DNA from: an uncultured Bacteroidota bacterium
GTDB taxonomy: Bacteria > Bacteroidota > Bacteroidia > JADZBD01
Direction: 5' to 3'
NCBI GenBank assembly: GCA_937924855.1
Contig: CALEYQ010000057.1
Span: forward strand, 1-64,000
DNA length: 64,000 nt
Shown: positions 9,613 through 17,180 of the stretch, in pieces
Layout: every line of letters begins with the position of its first letter
Numbering within the stretch: position 1 is the stretch's first letter
Position numbers and translations under genes: made by a program
The notes under the pieces: model-generated
Told to the model about the DNA's origin: nothing
Database searches by the model: none
What the model saw: only the letters and a program-made list of their open reading frames with translations

Positions 9613-10683
9613 TCAATGCGAAGATTTGTTTATTACCAGTTTTTTCGAGTTTGTTCCGCCACCTGTAAATGTAAAATTCAGGTAATAAAATCCGGGTTCC
9701 AAAAAACTAAGATCCAATGGTTCTGAAGCGACAATACGAAAAGTTTCAAAAATTTTTCTGCCTGTAGCATCAAAAATTTCCAGTTTGTTCGGGTGGGAAC
9801 CGAAATAGGTGCTGAAATTTATTATTCCGTCACCCGGATTAGGAAATATCTGAAAGTCGGGGTCGGAAAGATATTGATGAACCGAAACGGTGGGAAGCGT
9901 GTAGAACACTACGTTGTTGGCATTGCCGGAGTTAGGAATTCCAATACTGTCACCATTGGCAGAAATGTCAATATCGGCCGGTGAAGATAATCCACTCATG
10001 ACATTAACGGGAGCCTGCGAAAACCCGGGGTCGAAACGCATCAGGGAATTATTACTCCAGGCCGTAACATACCAATTTCCGGAGGCATCCCGGGTAATTC
10101 CATCAAGGTTATTCAGGGTGGTGTTGGTTAGGGTAGTTATGGTGCTGTCGGAAAGTGCCATGGCCTGAATGGGTGCGGCGGTTCCCCAGGTAACAAATAC
10201 ACAGCGATTTCCGGGTCCGTCATAAATTATCCCATTGGGTGTTTTGGCCATGCCGCTGACCATGATGTTCGCGGTTTGGGTGCTTGTGTTTACCCGGTAA
10301 ATTCTTTTGGCGGTAAAGTCGGTAACAAATAAAAAGTTATTTCCATCACTGGTAATGCCATTTAAAAAGGTGGCTCCCAGGTTCAGATTGAAAACCAGAT
10401 TGCCGGTATTAATGTTATAACCTCTAACCGATGAACCGGAACATGCATATATTACATTTCCAAGAATTTCAAGTCCGTGCGGACCCGCAGGTAATCCGGA
10501 GGCGAAAGGAAGCATTATTCCGGAGAGTGAGGAGTAAATGTGAATCTGGCCGGAATTTTTTTGACCCACAAACCACCGGTTTCCGGAGGCATCGTATTCA
10601 ACGCTTTCGGGACCGCTGAAAACCTGTGAAAAAACCGCCACAGGAATAAGAAAAAGAAGAAGCAGGATTTTTTTATTCCCCAT
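9613..10683 (-). CDS. T9SS-secreted SMP-30/NHL-type beta-propeller protein
   Basis: A 356-residue protein with a signal peptide (MGNKKILLLLFLIPVAVFSQ), then repeated blades with the pattern NGI..DG..N.LFVTD and PNGIIYDGPGNRCVFVTW, typical of six-bladed SMP-30/NHL propellers. From about residue 275 there is a type IX sorting tail with FQIFPNPGDGIINFS, KLEIFDATGRKI and LEPGFYYLNF. It is therefore probably exported to the surface or medium. No lactonase or other catalytic function can be assigned. The start overlaps the 3' end of the haem lipoprotein gene by 11 bases, so the two are in one transcript. Confidence 0.78.
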   Translation of the reverse strand: MGNKKILLLLFLIPVAVFSQVFSGPESVEYDASGNRWFVGQKNSGQIHIYSSLSGIMLPFASGLPAGPHGLEILGNVIYACSGSSVRGYNINTGNLVFNLNLGATFLNGITSDGNNFLFVTDFTAKRIYRVNTSTQTANIMVSGMAKTPNGIIYDGPGNRCVFVTWGTAAPIQAMALSDSTITTLTNTTLNNLDGITRDASGNWYVTAWSNNSLMRFDPGFSQAPVNVMSGLSSPADIDISANGDSIGIPNSGNANNVVFYTLPTVSVHQYLSDPDFQIFPNPGDGIINFSTYFGSHPNKLEIFDATGRKIFETFRIVASEPLDLSFLEPGFYYLNFTFTGGGTNSKKLVINKSSH

Positions 10684-11110
10684 GCGAGTTTAGTTTTAAG
10701 GCTTTGATTCGTTTTAACGGACCCGGACAAACAGATTCATGGCAGGAAATGCAGGATCTGACAATGGTTGAATAGGCTTCTTTTCTGTCGGAAATTTTAG
10801 CTGTATAAAGTTTTTCCCAGGTGTTTAAATGGTATTTGGCCAAACCCTCAAAAGCCTCCTGCCTGATTTCAGGATCGGTGCGTTTGGCAATGGGCATTTT
10901 GTTGAATTCCGGGGGAAAAGCGGGTAGCCGGCGTAAGTCGTTTTCAAGGCAAAATTTCAGCGAATCGCAATGGGTGGTCATCTTGCGCATTAAAACGGCA
11001 AGTTCGCTGGAAGGAACCGCGATTTTATTTTCCGAAGCTTTGTTTTCCCGACAGGAAAAAAATAAAATCAGGAAAAGAAGAATAAAAAAAACGATTACAA
11101 GCCTATTCAT
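10673..11110 (-). CDS. Monohaem c-type cytochrome lipoprotein
   Basis: A 145-residue protein starting at ATG 11110. The start is chosen because a lipoprotein signal (LILFFSC, lipid-modified Cys20) follows immediately, and because it overlaps the upstream stop as ATGAATAG, a translational coupling arrangement. One haem c site, CISCH, lies at 120-124 near the C-terminus after mostly helical sequence. That is the arrangement of cytochrome c'-like four-helix bundles. Electron partners are unknown. It sits between a DUF4920 lipoprotein and a T9SS propeller protein, which supports a role in the cell envelope. Confidence 0.72.
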   Translation of the reverse strand: MNRLVIVFFILLFLILFFSCRENKASENKIAVPSSELAVLMRKMTTHCDSLKFCLENDLRRLPAFPPEFNKMPIAKRTDPEIRQEAFEGLAKYHLNTWEKLYTAKISDRKEAYSTIVRSCISCHESVCPGPLKRIKALKLNSHGE

Positions 11111-11573
11111 TTTTAATGGCAACTCCATGGGCTTCAAAAGAAACTTTTATCTCAGGCTCTGTAATTTTCTCAATTTCCTCTTTGGGCTTTCCGGCATCTT
11201 CGGCATAATGTTTTAGCTCTTCAACCGAAGTGGTGTCGTTGTAGGCAAAACCTTCAATTATTACCTGTTTTCCGGCAATGTCCATAGGAACAAAAAATCC
11301 ATAATCTTTAAAAGTTACCCGAATGGTTTGGTTGTTTCCGGCATCCAGGGTCATCCAGCATCCTTTTTTCTGGCAAACTTCCAGAACTTTCCCGCTTACC
11401 CTTCCTGTTTTTTTTCCTTCAGTGCCGATATCGGAAATAAACCCGGCAATTTCTCCGGCATTATCCACTGCGATGCTATCGCCAAAACGGCTGTAGGGGT
11501 CAGGTAAATTTTCAGTTTTGTTTCCGCAGGAAATTATTAGAAAAAGGGATGGGATAAAAAGCAGGTATTTCAT
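11103..11573 (-). CDS. DUF4920 lipoprotein
   Basis: A 156-residue protein with a lipobox (LFLIISC, Cys16). The rest matches the DUF4920 family in its hallmark blocks: YSRFGDSI, GRVSGKVLEVCQKKGCWMTL, VTFKDYGFFVPMDIAGKQVIIEG and AYNDTTSVEELKHYAEDAGK. The two cysteines in VCQKKGCWM are conserved in the family. The fold resembles an OB-like barrel and the function is unknown. A TACCTTTG box at 11590-11597 could start a transcript covering this gene, the haem protein and the propeller gene. Confidence 0.85.
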   Translation of the reverse strand: MKYLLFIPSLFLIISCGNKTENLPDPYSRFGDSIAVDNAGEIAGFISDIGTEGKKTGRVSGKVLEVCQKKGCWMTLDAGNNQTIRVTFKDYGFFVPMDIAGKQVIIEGFAYNDTTSVEELKHYAEDAGKPKEEIEKITEPEIKVSFEAHGVAIKNE

Positions 11574-11589
11574 TGGAGTTTATTTTGTG

Positions 11590-11597
11590 CAAAGGTA
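11590..11597 (-). promoter_or_regulatory. -7 promoter box TACCTTTG before the DUF4920 gene
   Basis: The minus strand reads TACCTTTG 16 bases before the ATG, matching the Bacteroidota -7 consensus TAnnTTTG exactly. A clear -33 TTG at the usual 19-22 base spacing is not visible, so the call rests on the box and its position. Confidence 0.5.
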
Positions 11598-11609
11598 CAA
11601 ATTATCCCT

Positions 11610-12257
11610 TCAGGCATCTCCGAATTTTCGGCGGTAATGCTTTAACGACAAGCTGATTAAGATGAAGCCGGCCACTGTCGGGGATAACCAGTTAAGCAGG
11701 GGATGGGGAAACAAATTTTGAATGACCAGAAAAGCGGTGGTTGCGGCGATAAAGGAAATATACATCCGGCCCAGATGGGTATAAAACCAATTCATTTTTT
11801 CTTTGTTAAAATCGTCCTTTTTGAAAAAGGCTGCTTTCAAGTCTTTGAAGACCAGTGAAAAAAACAGGGTTCCAAAGACCAGCGAAACGATTGAAAAAAC
11901 CCGTTCACCGCGAATTAAAAGCAGGGTTCCCCAAATCAATAGGGTAAAAGAAACAAGCCCGCCCGACACATAAAATATTTTGTCAATTACCCGGTCGGGG
12001 AAGTTGCGAAACCTGGCCATTCTGGATCCGGTAAATGCCATATACAGCCCGAAAATTCCAAAAAAGGTTATGATCAGGCTACCCAGGTAAGCTCCGGTGG
12101 GAACCAGAATAAACCAGGATGCCAGATAGATTTTTCCCGCCTGGCGGTGCAACCGACCTCCTTTTTTCAGGACTATCTGAAGAATTCCAATAATTAATAC
12201 AAGGGTGCCGGCACCGGCGTGAAGCCAGTATATCAGGGTTCTAACATCAGGGTTCAT
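11610..12257 (-). CDS. DUF2306-like integral membrane protein
   Basis: A 215-residue protein with about six membrane segments. The N-terminal YWLHAGAGTLVLIIGILQ followed by GRLHRQAGKIYL (histidines at the ends of helices) and the later WFYTHLGRMYISFIAATTAF fit the DUF2306-like family. The paired histidines resemble haem- or metal-ligating positions in membrane cytochromes, but that is inference. Its ATG overlaps the stop of the upstream gene as ATGA. It lies 36 bases upstream of the DUF4920 lipoprotein. Confidence 0.65.
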   Translation of the reverse strand: MNPDVRTLIYWLHAGAGTLVLIIGILQIVLKKGGRLHRQAGKIYLASWFILVPTGAYLGSLIITFFGIFGLYMAFTGSRMARFRNFPDRVIDKIFYVSGGLVSFTLLIWGTLLLIRGERVFSIVSLVFGTLFFSLVFKDLKAAFFKKDDFNKEKMNWFYTHLGRMYISFIAATTAFLVIQNLFPHPLLNWLSPTVAGFILISLSLKHYRRKFGDA

Positions 12258-12862
12258 GGTGCGAATTTTAAAGCATAAAATCCTTTTAGCAGGAGTTGGT
12301 CAAAGTCTTCTTTTTTGTTGCCAAGGAATATTATGAAAAGATCGGCCTGATTCTCTTTATGGAGCACCATAAATAAGGCAAACTGGTATCCTTTGCTGAA
12401 TTCAGAATTCACGGGTAAAAATACACTGGCACCAAAATCAGCATTGAATTCCTGTTTTACTGCATTTTTAGGAAATGGTACTAGTTCAGGAAGCATGCCG
12501 CTGTTGGGGTCGATCTGAGAAATGTTCAGCAAGGTGGCAATCGCAGAATTCTTATGGTAGGTATTGGGATTTAACAAAGTTATGCCGGGGTCGTTCAGCG
12601 ATTTTTCATATTCTTTGATAAATTCTTTTAATGGCCACACGCTGAATCTGATTTCGAAATCACGGGTCTGGTGTTTTAAAGCGTATTGATAATACAAATC
12701 AGGATTTTGAATGGGAGGTGTGTATATAAAGGAATCGGGGGGAGAAAAGGCCAGGGAATTTTGAAGACAAATTTTAACAAACTCCATTTCGGTCCCGGGT
12801 TGCGCACGGAAGGGCAGATAAATATTGAACAACAGAATACCAAAAAGAATACGGTATTTCAT
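12254..12862 (-). CDS. Exported protein of unknown function
   Basis: A 202-residue protein with a signal peptide (KYRILFGILLFNIYLPFRAQ). I do not recognise the remainder. It alternates short strands and helices, contains few cysteines, and ends in a short hydrophobic strand (GFYALKFAP). It is likely periplasmic. It overlaps the DUF2306-like gene by four bases and is presumably coexpressed. Nothing in the sequence identifies an activity. Confidence 0.6.
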   Translation of the reverse strand: MKYRILFGILLFNIYLPFRAQPGTEMEFVKICLQNSLAFSPPDSFIYTPPIQNPDLYYQYALKHQTRDFEIRFSVWPLKEFIKEYEKSLNDPGITLLNPNTYHKNSAIATLLNISQIDPNSGMLPELVPFPKNAVKQEFNADFGASVFLPVNSEFSKGYQFALFMVLHKENQADLFIIFLGNKKEDFDQLLLKGFYALKFAP

Positions 12863-12973
12863 AATGCAGGATCGTTAAATGAAAAAATTACCTTGCCACC
12901 CAAAATCATAAGCTTCAAGGTACGGAAAGCCGGACAAAAAGTAATCGGGGATGTTAAATTTATTTTCGTTTTT

Positions 12974-13450
12974 TTATTCATAAACAGCCTCGGGGGAATC
13001 CTGAAAAATGGCAAAGAAAAGCGCCAGCATTAAAAGCAAAAATGAAAGAGAAAATGTGCCAATCCCAAACCAGCGAGTTTCGGGCCTGATAAAAGATTGT
13101 GAGGGGTTGTCGGGATTGAAAAACACAACCGGATTTTCCGGGATTTTTTTCATGATTTTCTTTGCCAGTCCGGGAGTGTAACTTCTTTCTCCGCCTTCCA
13201 GTTCCATGGCATGAAAGGCATTTCCGGTATGTTGCTCTCCTTCAAAATCAAAAGTGTATTTTATCCGTAAAGCCAAACCACCCGGACCTTCCCCGGTGGC
13301 CATTTTTGGGGTATAAGTTTCGGAAGAAATTAATTTTCCCCGGGTTGAACGCCAGTTTTTTACTCTGTTGTAAAGTCGCAGAGATCGAAATGAAATAAGA
13401 AAGCCCACCAGGGAAATAACCATCAAAAAAATGAGCGACAGGATTTTCAT
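12974..13450 (-). CDS. DUF3592 membrane protein
   Basis: A protein of about 158 residues starting at ATG 13450 (a TTG two codons earlier is less likely). It has a membrane segment at each end (residues 3-22 and about 130-152). Between them is an extracytoplasmic beta domain with the DUF3592 pattern: W..T.GK.....T, Y.F...G..H.G, and NPVVFFNPDNPSQSFIRP. The function of the family is unknown. It is divergent from miaE and 111 bases upstream of the next minus-strand gene. No terminator or clear promoter is visible in that gap. Confidence 0.75.
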   Translation of the reverse strand: MKILSLIFLMVISLVGFLISFRSLRLYNRVKNWRSTRGKLISSETYTPKMATGEGPGGLALRIKYTFDFEGEQHTGNAFHAMELEGGERSYTPGLAKKIMKKIPENPVVFFNPDNPSQSFIRPETRWFGIGTFSLSFLLLMLALFFAIFQDSPEAVYE

Positions 13451-13471
13451 TACCAACTAAATTTAAGTACT

Positions 13472-13479
13472 TAATTTTG
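13472..13479 (+). promoter_or_regulatory. -7 promoter box TAATTTTG before miaE
   Basis: TAATTTTG fits TAnnTTTG and lies 46 bases before the miaE ATG in the divergent gap with the DUF3592 gene. No -33 element is evident. Confidence 0.35.
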
Positions 13480-13525
13480 TTCGCGAAAGCGTTTTTTGGA
13501 CTAATTTTCATTTTTTAGTAAATGT

Positions 13526-14110
13526 ATGCTTGGATTAAAACTTGAAACAGATCCCCGCTGGGTTGATCTTGTTGAGACAGATATAAGCGAAATACTTACC
13601 GATCACGCCTGGTGCGAACAGAAAGCCGCATCCAATGCCATCAGTATTGTGGTGGGTTGGCCCGAACACGGCGGCCTTGTGGAGGAGCTTATTGCAATAG
13701 CCCGGGAAGAACTTGAACATTTTGGACGGGTTCATACGCTTATTCTTAATCGGAACCTTGTGCTCGGCCGGGAACGAAAAGACCATTACGTAAATCAGCT
13801 CCTTACCTTTTTGAAAAAGGATGGGAACCGTGATGAGAAACTTGCCGATCGGCTGCTGTTTGCCGCAATGATTGAAGCCCGTAGTTGTGAACGCTTCAGG
13901 GTGTTATCGGAGCATATTAAGGATTCCGAACTGGCTTCCTTTTATCGTGAATTGATGGAAAGCGAAGCCCAGCATTATACGCTGTTCCTTCGCCTCGCTA
14001 ATAAATATGCCCCGCAGGATTTTAATGTTGATGCACGCTGGAAAGCCTGGCTCGATTTTGAAGGGTCGCTGATAAAGAATTACGGTACAAAAGGCCGGAT
14101 TCACGGCTGA
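13526..14110 (+). CDS. miaE: tRNA-(ms2io6A)-hydroxylase
   Basis: A 194-residue ferritin-like diiron protein. MiaE hydroxylates the isopentenyl group of 2-methylthio-N6-isopentenyladenosine at tRNA position 37, using O2. The metal-ligand pattern is visible: an early DHAWCEQKAASNA helix, AREELEHFGRVH (ExxH), ARSCERF, and SEAQHYTLF (ExxH). The C-terminal half reads as the fourth helix of the bundle plus a short tail. The gene is single and divergent from the DUF3592 gene. It converges on a merR-like gene with the two stop codons directly abutting. The O2 requirement suggests an aerobic host. Confidence 0.92.
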   Translation: MLGLKLETDPRWVDLVETDISEILTDHAWCEQKAASNAISIVVGWPEHGGLVEELIAIAREELEHFGRVHTLILNRNLVLGRERKDHYVNQLLTFLKKDGNRDEKLADRLLFAAMIEARSCERFRVLSEHIKDSELASFYRELMESEAQHYTLFLRLANKYAPQDFNVDARWKAWLDFEGSLIKNYGTKGRIHG

Positions 14111-14452
14111 TTAATCCGGAATTTCTTTTTTTAATGCCAGTAAAAAAGACTTCAGGTTTTTAAGGGTTTGAATGACCTCTGCCGACTCAGTTACTTCTTT
14201 TTTTGAGTTTTTTAGTTTCTCCTTGGCACCGTCCAGGGTATATCCCTTTTCTTTTACCAAATGAAAAATCAAGCGAAAATTCTCAATGTCATCCCGGGTG
14301 AAAACCCGGTTCCCCTTTTTGTTTTTTGAGGGTTTAAGGATCTCAAACTCCTTTTCCCAGAACCGGATCAGAGAGGTGTTGACCTGAAACATCCCGGCCA
14401 CTTCTCCAATGGAATAAAATAATTTCTCGGTGGGTTTTTCTTTCCAGGCCAT
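14111..14452 (-). CDS. MerR-family transcriptional regulator
   Basis: A 113-residue protein. Residues 12-80 form a MerR winged helix: FYSIGEVAGMFQVNTSLIRFWEKEF (helix-turn-helix), GNRVFTRDDIENFRLI (wing), and KGYTLDGAKEKL. A short helical tail follows with no effector-binding domain and no metal cysteines, as in the small MerR proteins common in Bacteroidota. It is last in a minus-strand run, 22 bases after the exported-paralogue gene. The target promoter cannot be deduced. Confidence 0.85.
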   Translation of the reverse strand: MAWKEKPTEKLFYSIGEVAGMFQVNTSLIRFWEKEFEILKPSKNKKGNRVFTRDDIENFRLIFHLVKEKGYTLDGAKEKLKNSKKEVTESAEVIQTLKNLKSFLLALKKEIPD

Positions 14453-14474
14453 TTATGCCACTAAAAGTAAACAA

Positions 14475-15695
14475 TTACTTTTTTCTGGCCATAAGCAGGT
14501 TCGATGTCCCTTCGTGCCATTTATACCCTATCCCAAAGGGTAGGGGCTTTAGTTTCCGGGCCGCAGAATCCTGACTAAACGCCTCTTTGTAATCGGCCTG
14601 ATATTCATTTTTGAAAAGGGAAATGGTGCCGGTGTATTTGCCGTAAAGGGTTATGTCCCAGATGCTTTTGTCGAAAAAGCTGTAAGGTATGCCTGAGTCG
14701 TCTTGCAATAATCCCTTGCTCTGGGCAAGAATCTGATCCCTGACTTCCGAAAAAAACTTGTTATGCATCAGATAGGAGGCCGATTTTAAATAGGTGTGAA
14801 CCGTGCCTTTGGAAGAAATAAACTTTTTCAGCTCCAGATTGGTTTTTAGCATTCCCTCATTGCTCAGGTCGGCCCGGAAATAAATTACTTTTTGCTCGGG
14901 TGAAAGGGTATCCTTACGGAAGGTTATTTCCACCCCTTTGGGTTTCCCGGATTCCGAGTACTGTAAATTGCCTTCCGGGCTCAAGGATACTTTTTTTACC
15001 TCAATGATTTCATTTCCCCGCCGGGATAAAAACAATAACATGAGGGGAGTTGTGCCATTAACCTGCTCCCCCTGCAAATCCTTTTTCATGGCCACGGTCC
15101 TGAAAAAGGAGAAATTTAAAATGGCATACAGGGAATTATTTACCGATTGAAAGTACTTCCCCAGCGTATCCACTACATACTTTTCCGTGAAGGGAATTTC
15201 CCCTACCGGTTCCAAACCCACCATTATATACTCTTTTGCCTGGGGAAAAAATAAATTGGCATTGAGGATGTCCGGGCCGGAAAAAGGGTAATAAAGGGTC
15301 TTGATTTCTTTGTTCAGCGCATCGAGTTCCTGATCCCGCCATAAGCTGATTTTTGAAACCCGTGTGCTGTCGAATACTTTCCATCTTCCCTTGGCAATAG
15401 AAGCATATTTTTTCCATTCCGGACTTTCCCGGTAAGCGGGGTCAATGAGGGATTTGTCACGGGGAGGAAGGCCTGCCAGAAAAAGGGCAATATCGTCGGG
15501 AGTCCGGTCGAAGTTTCGGCGAACTTCGATTTTCGGAGGAGCTTCCTGCGTAAGGGTGTCGGCTTTTTTCGGGAGAATTGAGTCGGTGGTCTCTAGGGGA
15601 GGGGTAGTATCGCCACTGCCGCAGGAAAAAAGAAAGAGAACCGCCCCTGAGGCAATAATGTTCCGCAGGAAGCAGGAATAGGAAAAAGAAAACAT
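14475..15695 (-). CDS. Lipoprotein of an uncharacterised family (YPFSGPD family, copy 2)
   Basis: A 406-residue protein with a lipoprotein signal (AVLFLFSC followed by GSGD) and a low-complexity Thr/Pro-rich linker to about residue 55. The remainder is paralogous to the product of 4938-6101 along its length, sharing YPFSGPDIL, MVGLEPVG, LNFSFFRTVAM, TPLMLLFL, GVEITF, SASYLMH, LQDDSGIP, LYGKYTG and PFGIGYKWHEGTSN. No known domain is recognised. One copy is lipid-anchored and the other freely exported, so both probably act in the periplasm or at the outer membrane. It follows a 51-residue membrane peptide by 19 bases, downstream of an APC permease and a TPR-SpoIIE phosphatase. Confidence 0.75.
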   Translation of the reverse strand: MFSFSYSCFLRNIIASGAVLFLFSCGSGDTTPPLETTDSILPKKADTLTQEAPPKIEVRRNFDRTPDDIALFLAGLPPRDKSLIDPAYRESPEWKKYASIAKGRWKVFDSTRVSKISLWRDQELDALNKEIKTLYYPFSGPDILNANLFFPQAKEYIMVGLEPVGEIPFTEKYVVDTLGKYFQSVNNSLYAILNFSFFRTVAMKKDLQGEQVNGTTPLMLLFLSRRGNEIIEVKKVSLSPEGNLQYSESGKPKGVEITFRKDTLSPEQKVIYFRADLSNEGMLKTNLELKKFISSKGTVHTYLKSASYLMHNKFFSEVRDQILAQSKGLLQDDSGIPYSFFDKSIWDITLYGKYTGTISLFKNEYQADYKEAFSQDSAARKLKPLPFGIGYKWHEGTSNLLMARKK

Positions 15696-15714
15696 GAATG
15701 TGGGCTGAAGAATT

Positions 15715-15870
15715 TTAGTGAGCCGGAGCTTCGTTATTAGTGGCAGACTTTTCTTCCTTTGGCTTATCGAGGTCGGAAATTAAAATCAGAAAAGTCATAC
15801 CCAGAAATAATAAAACAAAAGGCATCCAGAAACTCATTGGTCCTTCTTTTTGGTTGTGATCGCTTCCCAT
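15715..15870 (-). CDS. Small single-span membrane peptide (51 residues)
   Basis: ATG at 15870, TAA at 15715-15717. The sequence begins MGSDHNQKEGPMSFW, followed by one hydrophobic segment at residues 16-31 (MPFVLLFLGMTFLILI) and a charged tail ending in NNEAPAH. Coding is supported by tight packing: one base after the APC permease stop and 19 bases before the next ATG. The composition is that of a bitopic peptide. I cannot name a family. It may be an accessory to the permease, which is inference from position only. Confidence 0.6.
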   Translation of the reverse strand: MGSDHNQKEGPMSFWMPFVLLFLGMTFLILISDLDKPKEEKSATNNEAPAH

Positions 15871-15871
15871 A

Positions 15872-17164
15872 TTACTTTTTTTGTGCGGTAAATATACGGT
15901 CTATTAAGTAAATAACAATACCTGCGGTAACGGTTAAAAGGCCGGTGGTCGATTCCTCGGGTTTAAGCTCAAAACCCTTATACAGGATCCAACCCGTAAC
16001 CAGGATAAATATAATAGGGGGCAGGGGATAGCCCCAGGTTTTATATGGACGGGGAAGTTCGGGTTTCATTATCCGGAGGACAAAAAGGCCTGATACGGTC
16101 AAAAAAGTAAAAATGTTTATGGTAAATCCTATGTACATCAGGACTGATTCAAAGGTGCTGGTAAAAATAAGCACCAGGGAAATCAGGGATTGAAACAGTA
16201 CGGCCAGCCATGGAATTCCATTTTTGTTCTTCAGGCTGAAAATTCGTAACAATCCGAGGTCTTCACCCATTACCATGGCAACGCGGGGTCCAACAAGCAC
16301 CATTGAGCTAACCGATGAAACTAGCAGGATGGCAATAATGCCTCCAATTACTTTTCCGCCTACCTCCCCGAAAATATATCCGGCTGAAATATAACCTACT
16401 TCTTTCTGACCGGCCATTTCAGCAATGGGGGTGGTATAGAGGAAAATAAAATTCAGAAATACGTAAAGTGCCGTTACTACCAGGGTTCCACGAAAAAGGC
16501 TTTTGGGCAGGTTTTTTTGGGGGTTGTCGAGCTCCCCTGCAATGTAGGCCGCAGCATTCCAACCGGAATAAGAATAGGAAACCCAGTACAATCCAATGGC
16601 AAATGCCGGGGATAGCAACTGTTCAAAGGAGTCGGATTCGGGAAGAAAGGAAATGCCCGGAGCCGGGTTCCCAAAGAATCCGGCAATAATTATCGCAGTT
16701 ATGAGAATAACTTTCAGAAAGGTGAACAGGTTTTGTACCAGGCTTCCGGTTTTCAGGCTTGAGGCATGAATAAGGGTCAGCAATAGAATAACGGCTGAGG
16801 CAATGATTTTTTCGTCGCCCCAGTTCATTACTTTCGAAGCATACCCTCCCAGGGCCATTGCTGCCAGGGCAACGGGTGCGGCAAACCCTACCGTAATGGA
16901 TACAAATCCGCTCAGGAATCCAAGGGCCGGATGATAAATTTTTGAGAGGTAATGGTATTCGCTGCCGCTACGGGGAAAAGCAGCCCCGATTTCTCCATAA
17001 GAAAGAGCTCCGCAAAGGGCAACAAGCCCTCCCATTACCCAGAGCAAAAGAATGGTAAAGCCGGAGGTTATGTCAAGCACCTGAAATCCGAGGCTGGTAA
17101 AAACCCCGGTTCCAATCATGTTTGCAATTACCAGGGAGGTGGCGGTAGTAAGTGATATCTTCAA
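15872..17164 (-). CDS. APC-family amino acid permease
   Basis: A 430-residue protein with about 12 membrane segments. The N-terminus TATSLVIANMIGTGVFTSLGFQ carries the GxG helix-break motif that binds the substrate amino group in APC transporters. ALSYGEIGAAFPRSGSEYHYL is the second diagnostic block. It would import or exchange amino acids at the inner membrane; the substrate is not inferable. The start is a TTG at 17164, since no in-frame ATG precedes the first helix. The spacing is 16 bases after a TPR-SpoIIE phosphatase gene and 1 base before a small membrane peptide, so these form one transcription unit. Confidence 0.85.
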   Translation of the reverse strand: MKISLTTATSLVIANMIGTGVFTSLGFQVLDITSGFTILLLWVMGGLVALCGALSYGEIGAAFPRSGSEYHYLSKIYHPALGFLSGFVSITVGFAAPVALAAMALGGYASKVMNWGDEKIIASAVILLLTLIHASSLKTGSLVQNLFTFLKVILITAIIIAGFFGNPAPGISFLPESDSFEQLLSPAFAIGLYWVSYSYSGWNAAAYIAGELDNPQKNLPKSLFRGTLVVTALYVFLNFIFLYTTPIAEMAGQKEVGYISAGYIFGEVGGKVIGGIIAILLVSSVSSMVLVGPRVAMVMGEDLGLLRIFSLKNKNGIPWLAVLFQSLISLVLIFTSTFESVLMYIGFTINIFTFLTVSGLFVLRIMKPELPRPYKTWGYPLPPIIFILVTGWILYKGFELKPEESTTGLLTVTAGIVIYLIDRIFTAQKK

Positions 17165-17180
17165 CGCGAAATTTTTTGGC

